Part shown: piece after piece, positions 4,914 through 9,577 of the stretch
Numbering within the stretch: the first letter of the stretch is position 1
Layout: every line of letters begins with the position of its first letter
Program-made: the position numbers and the translations under genes
Notes under the pieces: model-generated
What the model saw: the letters and a program-made list of their open reading frames with translations, nothing else
Database searches by the model: none
What the model was told of the DNA's origin: nothing
NCBI GenBank assembly: GCA_943326025.2
Contig: CALPRR020000083.1
Span: 1 to 9,577, forward strand
Reading direction: 5' to 3'
Length of the DNA: 9,577 nucleotides
Source: Candidatus Kuenenia stuttgartensis
GTDB taxonomy: Bacteria > Bacteroidota > Bacteroidia > Flavobacteriales_D > Crocinitomicaceae

Positions 4914-7136
4914 TTAAATTGTTTTTTTCGTTTTTAAATCATTGAAAATATGGAACATATGTGCTCCCAAATGCAATTTTTTGGGTGTGTCTTTAAAATA
5001 ATAACTTGAACCAACGTCTATACTTCCCTTTTCAATATCCAAAATTATAACATTCATTTCTGTATCATGACCTGAAAAAACACCTAAAGGAACATAAACA
5101 GTTAAAACTGGATATATGAATAAAGATAAAAAAACCATACTTGGTGAAATTCTTGGAGAATATTGATGTTCAACCCAGGTAAATAAGACTTTTGAAGTTC
5201 CGTAATTAGTTTTAATTTCTTCTAACAATTCATGATCAACTGGGAAAATATTAAAATTATCCTCTCTTGAGACTTGTTGCATAAAACTAAAAAGTGCACT
5301 TCGTTCATTAAAAATTGAAGTTCCTTTCAGTTCCAAATTATCTCGATCAATTGTAAAAACTTTTATTTCTGAATCCGAAGCTGAGCTTTCAATCACCTGA
5401 GAATAAAGATGCTTCAATTTTTCTGATTTTAACAAATCAATCACACCATGCTTGTAGCTAAATACCATTGGTTCTACTACAATCAATTCATTTACACCAA
5501 TCTGTAATTCAGTCTCTTTAATTTCTTTAAGAATTTTAGATTGTTGTTTGTATGACAAACTCTCAAATGCTTTTCGATCTTTTTCTGATTCTAAAAAATG
5601 TTCTTTTTCAATAGCGAATCTTTGGGAAAACAATGAATCATCTAATAAATCAGAAATACCATATAAATAGAATTTTGTCGAATCAAAATTAACTGAATTG
5701 TCGGTGTTCTTCTTACTTTTAATTTTATCGTATTTTGATTCTGTTTTTTTTAGAGCAGTCGAATCAGTAATATTTATAGGTAATTTACTTTTCGTTTCTA
5801 AAAATTCTTTCGAAGCTTCTTGAAAATTCTTTTTTGAATAATTTTCAATTTTAAAACTAATCGCAGAGGCAAGTTCCTTTAATAAATAGTTATAAATAGC
5901 ATCTATTTGTTTATCATCGGGCAATGATTTTTTTAAGTCAAAAATTTCCCTCAAAGCCAAAGTAAACATTCCTTCTTTGTTTATTTTTTTTAGAAAAAAA
6001 TGAACTGACGCTATTTCACCTTCTAAATCATCATTTCTATCTAATGTTTCATTGATATTTCCATTTTTCTTAAATTGAGCTAATCCCAACCAAATTTGCG
6101 CTTTCATTCGTTTTAAATAAATCGAATTTGGAAATTCTCTTTCTAATATAAATATTGAATAAATTGCATCTGCATAATTCGCATCTAAAACATCTGTTCT
6201 GACACTTTCAAAGCGACATAAATTTCGTATATATTCAAATTTTGACCGACCAAAAACAAAAACTTTATCTCCCCAATTGGAAAAGTTTTCTATTTCTGTT
6301 GAAAGTTCATCTTTTCGTTTTTTAATGTTTGGATGAGAACTTATGCTATCATAATAATCTTCTACAGCCTTAATTTCATATTTCTTCGTTGGAAATAAAT
6401 TTTCAGGTATAAAAATATGGTTATTAGAAAAATAAGATTTTGGGAATTCAATTTCATCAAATGGAAGATAAGAATACATCAAAACATCAAATGATGGTAA
6501 TAATTCTTCTTTGGAATAACCTGCTTCGTTATATATTTTCAAACCTAAACGATCTGCTTCAAATTCCTTTTCTTTGGAATAAACACTCAAACCACGAATA
6601 CTTAAATCACGTTTGTTTTTTGTTCGGTATTCAAAACTTTCGATAACATGTTTTTCAGTATAATGTGAAATTTCATGAGCCAATACAAATGCTAATTGCG
6701 CTTCGTTTGTCAATTGAGATATTAAACCTGTTGTAACAAAAACAATTCCTTGATCTGTAGAAAAAGCATTCGATTCATTTGATTTTAATGTGTAAAATCG
6801 AAGATGAGATTTTAAATCACTCTTGTTTTCTAATAATCTATCAGCTATGGATTTAATATATAGTGATATTTCATCACCATAAACAACCATTCCAGAATGC
6901 AATAAATCATCAATACCGTAATGAATTCCTTGTAAAAAAACTTTCTCTTGTGCCTTAGATAAATTCCCTTTATTGGTTTTTAAGTCTTCTGCGATTTTTT
7001 GATAAGTAAGTGACGAAAAATCCGATGGAATTTTACCAACTGAGTTTAATGTTTTAAAATTATTAAAGTCTTGTTGAGATAAAACACCAAAAGAGATGAA
7101 TAAAAGTAAAATACAGATTAGCTTTTTGAAAATCAT
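4914..7136 (-). CDS. Exported M48-family zinc metalloprotease with TPR-like and unrecognised C-terminal regions
   Basis: 740 residues. A signal peptide (1-20, FKKLICILLLFISFGVLSQ) directs export. The peptidase domain (about 60-280) carries zinc motif HEISH (154-158; H154 and H158 ligands, E155 catalytic), third ligand E191 in EFEADRLG, the M48 substrate-groove motif SNAFSTDQGIVFVTTGL (119-137), and the SSHPNIKKRKDEL region (266-278) seen at the end of M48 domains. ANYADAIYSIFILEREFPNS followed by LKRMKAQIWLGLAQFKKNG (319-358) resembles TPR helices, the architecture of E. coli BepA. The remaining 380 residues are unusual: a Lys/Ser-rich stretch (about 440-480), a mixed alpha/beta region, and a hydrophobic segment at 666-688 that could be a membrane anchor or a buried strand pair. 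I do not recognise this C-terminal part. The active site appears complete. Proteolysis or chaperoning of envelope proteins is inferred from family and neighbours. Confidence 0.85.
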   Translation of the reverse strand: MIFKKLICILLLFISFGVLSQQDFNNFKTLNSVGKIPSDFSSLTYQKIAEDLKTNKGNLSKAQEKVFLQGIHYGIDDLLHSGMVVYGDEISLYIKSIADRLLENKSDLKSHLRFYTLKSNESNAFSTDQGIVFVTTGLISQLTNEAQLAFVLAHEISHYTEKHVIESFEYRTKNKRDLSIRGLSVYSKEKEFEADRLGLKIYNEAGYSKEELLPSFDVLMYSYLPFDEIEFPKSYFSNNHIFIPENLFPTKKYEIKAVEDYYDSISSHPNIKKRKDELSTEIENFSNWGDKVFVFGRSKFEYIRNLCRFESVRTDVLDANYADAIYSIFILEREFPNSIYLKRMKAQIWLGLAQFKKNGNINETLDRNDDLEGEIASVHFFLKKINKEGMFTLALREIFDLKKSLPDDKQIDAIYNYLLKELASAISFKIENYSKKNFQEASKEFLETKSKLPINITDSTALKKTESKYDKIKSKKNTDNSVNFDSTKFYLYGISDLLDDSLFSQRFAIEKEHFLESEKDRKAFESLSYKQQSKILKEIKETELQIGVNELIVVEPMVFSYKHGVIDLLKSEKLKHLYSQVIESSASDSEIKVFTIDRDNLELKGTSIFNERSALFSFMQQVSREDNFNIFPVDHELLEEIKTNYGTSKVLFTWVEHQYSPRISPSMVFLSLFIYPVLTVYVPLGVFSGHDTEMNVIILDIEKGSIDVGSSYYFKDTPKKLHLGAHMFHIFNDLKTKKTI

Positions 7137-7162
7137 AGGTTCAGTAAATTAGATTGCTACAA

Positions 7163-7930
7163 TTACAAATCCGTAATCAAGCAAACAGGTATTGGATTCA
7201 TTTTATGCTGATTAATCGCATTTAATCTTCTGTAAATTTTCAAAACTTCTTGTTGTCTATCTGAAATCAGTGATTCATCACCTTGAAAATCCATTGCCCA
7301 TTCTAATTCAGGATAAGTTGCTCCGATGATATCTTCGTCACTTTTTCCATCATCCCACAAACCATCAGTTGGTCTTGCTGTTACAATTGATTCAACAACA
7401 TTATTATGTCTTGCTAAATCCCAAACCTGTGTTTTAGTTAAATCCGCAATCGGACTTAAATCGACACCACCATCACCATATTTCGTAAAAAAACCTACTC
7501 CGAAATCTTCAATTTTATTTCCTGTCCCTACAACTAAACAACCATTTGATTGTCCGATCCCATACAAAGTCAACATTCTAAGTCTAGAACGGGTATTTGC
7601 CATTGCCAAAGTATTCTCAACTGTATCTTTAGGGAAAGTAGATTCTATAGATTCAAAAATATTGGTTAAATCTATATCCAAAGATTCTACATTGGGAAAC
7701 TTATGTTTCAAATCATTTATATGCTCAATCGCACGATCGTATTCAGCTGAAGTTTGACGAATAGGCATTGTCATAATCAATGTTTTCTTCCCTGTTTTCG
7801 CACACAAAGTTGAAGTTAATGCTGAATCAACACCTCCTGATATTCCGACAATAAAACCTTTCGCTCCAGATTTTTCAATATAAGAATCGAGCCAATCAAC
7901 AATATGTTTAGAAACTTTTTCGTTATTCAA
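7163..7930 (-). CDS. nadE: NH3-dependent NAD+ synthetase
   Basis: 255 residues. The enzyme amidates nicotinic acid adenine dinucleotide with ammonia and ATP to give NAD+, the last step of NAD synthesis, in the cytoplasm. The PP-loop ATP-binding motif is SGGVDS (31-36). Further family signatures are ANTRSRLRM (111-119), VVGTGNKIED (133-142), GFFTKYGDGGVD (146-157) and DLTKTQVW. There is no glutaminase domain, so it is the ammonia-dependent short form. The start is TTG at 7930: no ATG precedes the PP-loop, since the first internal Met is at residue 54, and MNNEKVSKHIVDWL fits the family N-terminus. The TTG lies 11 bp after the stop of the upstream barrel gene, so translational coupling is plausible. 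The M48 gene follows after 26 bp. nadE close to gldB is, as I recall, a recurrent arrangement in Flavobacteria. Confidence 0.95.
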   Translation of the reverse strand: MNNEKVSKHIVDWLDSYIEKSGAKGFIVGISGGVDSALTSTLCAKTGKKTLIMTMPIRQTSAEYDRAIEHINDLKHKFPNVESLDIDLTNIFESIESTFPKDTVENTLAMANTRSRLRMLTLYGIGQSNGCLVVGTGNKIEDFGVGFFTKYGDGGVDLSPIADLTKTQVWDLARHNNVVESIVTARPTDGLWDDGKSDEDIIGATYPELEWAMDFQGDESLISDRQQEVLKIYRRLNAINQHKMNPIPVCLITDL

Positions 7931-7941
7931 AATTCTATAAT

Positions 7942-8784
7942 TTAGAATAAAATAGATAATTTAAATAAAATCTGATTTTGTTTGAATGGTAAAGCTGAAA
8001 AACCAGTAGGGTTGAAATTATCTAAATTGAAAGAACTAAAATTTGTCATATTTTTTTCTTTATCTCCTGTAATTGATTTCCCTCTATTGACATCAACAAA
8101 ACCATAATAGTAACCAATTTCAGCTACCAAACAAGTTGATCCAGAAAAATTCCATTCAGCTCCACCTGATAAACCTACTGATCCTTTGTATAATGACAAA
8201 TCTCTTTTTGTAGGAATCATTCCGTCATTTTGAACATTTGTTTTTGTTGGATCTAAAAACAAATAACCATTATCATAGTTTTTAGAAGTCAAAAGGAAAC
8301 TGTTTCTCAAACCAAATTTCCCAAAATATCTAAAATATCCAATGAATTTTGTTCTGAAAATCATCATTGTCGGAATAGTTAAATAAATAGGTTTCATTTT
8401 TCTTTCAGTCAAAGCATAAACTGTTCCTGTAGGATTATAAACTCCATCTCCATTTAAGTACTCTGCTTTTCTGTAAATTTCTGTATCATTATAAAAATAA
8501 AATAGTGAAGTAGAACCTGGCTTATATTTTATAGTTTCAAAATCAAATTCTAGACCAGTATTCAAACCAATTGTAGGCGTAAATGAGAAATTTAAATTCA
8601 TCCCAACGGTTAAATCACTTCCTACGCCAGCATCTTTTGTCGTAATCATTTTTGTACCTGGTTTAATCATATTAATCCCAGCACCAAAAACTAAACCTGC
8701 TTGTACTTTTTTATCAGCTGCTTCTTGAGCTACTATTGATGTTAAGACTCCTATTGAGAATAATCCTACTAAAATATTTTTCAT
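7942..8784 (-). CDS. Predicted outer-membrane beta-barrel protein, first gene of the nadE operon
   Basis: 280 residues from the ATG at 8784. A GTG at 8805 is in frame but adds an unlikely NFKLIK leader, whereas MKNILVGLFSIGVLTSIVAQ is a textbook flavobacterial signal peptide cleaved after AQ. The mature part shows repeated amphipathic strands: VQAGLVFGAGINM, LTVGMNLNFSFTPTIGLNTGLEFDFETIKY, FRYFGKFGLRNSFLL, LYKGSVGLSGGAEWNF, CLVAEIGYYYGFVDV. It ends in QILFKLSILF with a C-terminal Phe, as outer-membrane barrels do. It falls in the general outer membrane beta-barrel (OMP_b-brl/PorT-like fold) group, but I see no reason to call it PorT itself. Its ligand or partner is unknown. The promoter must lie in the 79 bp shared with gldB, yet no good TAnnTTTG is visible on this strand; the best is TATATTAC. 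Confidence 0.75.
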   Translation of the reverse strand: MKNILVGLFSIGVLTSIVAQEAADKKVQAGLVFGAGINMIKPGTKMITTKDAGVGSDLTVGMNLNFSFTPTIGLNTGLEFDFETIKYKPGSTSLFYFYNDTEIYRKAEYLNGDGVYNPTGTVYALTERKMKPIYLTIPTMMIFRTKFIGYFRYFGKFGLRNSFLLTSKNYDNGYLFLDPTKTNVQNDGMIPTKRDLSLYKGSVGLSGGAEWNFSGSTCLVAEIGYYYGFVDVNRGKSITGDKEKNMTNFSSFNLDNFNPTGFSALPFKQNQILFKLSILF

Positions 8785-8834
8785 TTTTATCAACTTAAAG
8801 TTCACTTGTAATATACTAATTCAGTTCGTTTGAT

Positions 8835-8842
8835 TAATTTTG
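8835..8842 (+). promoter_or_regulatory. -7 box for gldB
   Basis: TAATTTTG matches TAnnTTTG exactly and lies 21 bp before the gldB ATG at 8864, giving a predicted leader of about 15 bases with the AT-only sequence AATAATAATA before the start. The nearest TTG upstream (8806-8808) is 26 bp away, longer than usual. Confidence 0.45.
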
Positions 8843-8863
8843 AGTGCAATATTAATAATAATA

Positions 8864-9577
8864 ATGACGGTAAAAAAGATTTACATATTCGGAATTGTTT
8901 CGCTTTTCCTTTTTTCATGCAAAAACAACAAACTTGATATTGATTCATCAAATGTGAAAGTGTCGATCAACTATGAAAATTTCGATTCATTAATCAAAAA
9001 ATCTGATTCAAAAAATCTGATTCAAAATCATCATCGTCTTCAAAAAGAAATGACTGAAATTTATGAATATCAAATCGGTTATTGCTTGGGAATTGGAAGA
9101 GTTTCAGACACAGCTTTTGTAAATAGCATTCAACAATTTAAAAATGATCCTTTCATAAAACGTGTTGAAAATCGAATTGATGAGAAATTTATAAATATAT
9201 CTCTTCATAAAGAAAATATTACGCAGGGATTTAAAAACTTAAAATTTCACTTTCCTAATGGAAAAATTCCTACTTCGATTGCTTTTTTAAATTCACTTTT
9301 CAGATCAAATGCTTGGAGTACTTCCAAAGAAATTGGAATTGGACTAGAGCGTTATTTAGGTACTAATACGGATGTAATCAAAGAATTACCTGCAGAATCT
9401 TTTTTTGAATGGGTAAAAGAAGGAATGAATGTTGAATATATAGAACGAGATGCTTTATGTTCTTGGATAATGACGCATTATGTACCCGAAAACGAAACGA
9501 ATTTAGCAGAAGGAATCATTCGTTGGGGAAAAATCATATATCTAACCGAAGCAGCATTTCCAAACGTTGAAAAAAAC
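8864..9577 (+). CDS. gldB: Gliding motility lipoprotein GldB (5' part; 3' end outside window)
   Basis: The first 238 residues of a protein that normally has about 320. GldB is a cell-envelope lipoprotein needed for gliding motility, and connected to the type IX secretion/gliding machinery of Bacteroidota. The start MTVKKIYIFGIVSLFLFSC is a lipoprotein signal with Cys19 as the lipidation site. Family-typical sequence follows in the second half: NLKFHFPNGKIPTSIAFLNS, IGIGLERYLG, and ERDALCSWIMTHYVPE. gldC is expected downstream but is out of view. It is divergent from the barrel-nadE operon. A perfect 14-bp tandem repeat lies in the codons for residues about 44-53. Presence of gldB does not prove gliding, since non-gliding Flavobacteria also keep it. 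Recognition is from remembered family motifs. Confidence 0.9.
   Translation, partial: MTVKKIYIFGIVSLFLFSCKNNKLDIDSSNVKVSINYENFDSLIKKSDSKNLIQNHHRLQKEMTEIYEYQIGYCLGIGRVSDTAFVNSIQQFKNDPFIKRVENRIDEKFINISLHKENITQGFKNLKFHFPNGKIPTSIAFLNSLFRSNAWSTSKEIGIGLERYLGTNTDVIKELPAESFFEWVKEGMNVEYIERDALCSWIMTHYVPENETNLAEGIIRWGKIIYLTEAAFPNVEKN
8994..9021 (+). repeat. 14-bp perfect tandem repeat inside gldB
   Basis: The unit TCAAAAAATCTGAT occurs twice head to tail and is followed by a third partial copy starting TCAAAATC. Fourteen is not a multiple of three, so the two copies are read in different frames, giving KKSDS and then KNLIQ. The reading frame stays open on both sides. Confidence 0.8.

Noticed and set aside
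6440..6646. 68-codon open frame on the plus strand
   Set aside because: Antisense to the M48 zinc-site region; no recognisable features.
7326..7757. 143-codon open frame on the plus strand
   Set aside because: Fully antisense to nadE over its conserved motifs; the translation is Ser/Lys/Pro-rich without any known pattern.
8785..8805. Upstream GTG start for the barrel gene (adds seven residues)
   Set aside because: The ATG at 8784 gives a standard signal peptide in an A-rich start context; the added NFKLIK leader does not improve it.

Overview
The window comes from an AT-rich member of the Bacteroidota, most likely a flavobacterial (order Flavobacteriales) chromosome. Evidence: the start of the gliding-motility lipoprotein gene gldB at the right edge; promoter-like TAnnTTTG boxes of the Bacteroidota type; A-rich translation starts with no Shine-Dalgarno sequences; and several exported proteins and beta-barrels with family-typical signal peptides ending in Q. 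I see no IS element, tRNA, rRNA, CRISPR array, phage gene or defence system. It reads as ordinary chromosome with a few poorly characterised envelope genes.

Left part (1-3148). A gene for a HEAT plus SirB1/transglutaminase-like protein runs leftwards off the window. Opposite it, across about 220 bp, is a complete ABC-F ATPase gene of the YheS type. Both genes have a TAnnTTTG box exactly four bases before the ATG, so both mRNAs may be leaderless. The ABC-F gene converges, with a single base between them, on a small gene for an exported protein whose mature part is extremely rich in Lys and Arg.

Middle (3179-4080). A Rieske-fold-like lipoprotein that appears to have lost cysteines of its Fe-S site is followed by an adrenodoxin-type [2Fe-2S] ferredoxin. 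Between them lie a 14-bp perfect palindrome, a weak hairpin with a T-tract, and a promoter with good -33 and -7 elements. A strong symmetrical hairpin at 4021-4062 ends transcription from both directions.

Right part (4081-9577). Four genes on the minus strand form a tight probable operon, with gaps of 11, 26 and 11 bp. In order of transcription they are an outer-membrane barrel protein, NAD synthetase nadE with a TTG start, a large M48 metalloprotease with TPR-like and unrecognised C-terminal regions, and a second predicted barrel protein. gldB is transcribed away from this operon across a 79-bp shared promoter region.

The most interesting candidates are the M48 protease/barrel pair, which may be an envelope quality-control module reminiscent of BepA; the iron-site-less Rieske-like lipoprotein; and the basic exported protein. 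None can be shown from sequence alone to be a new system.
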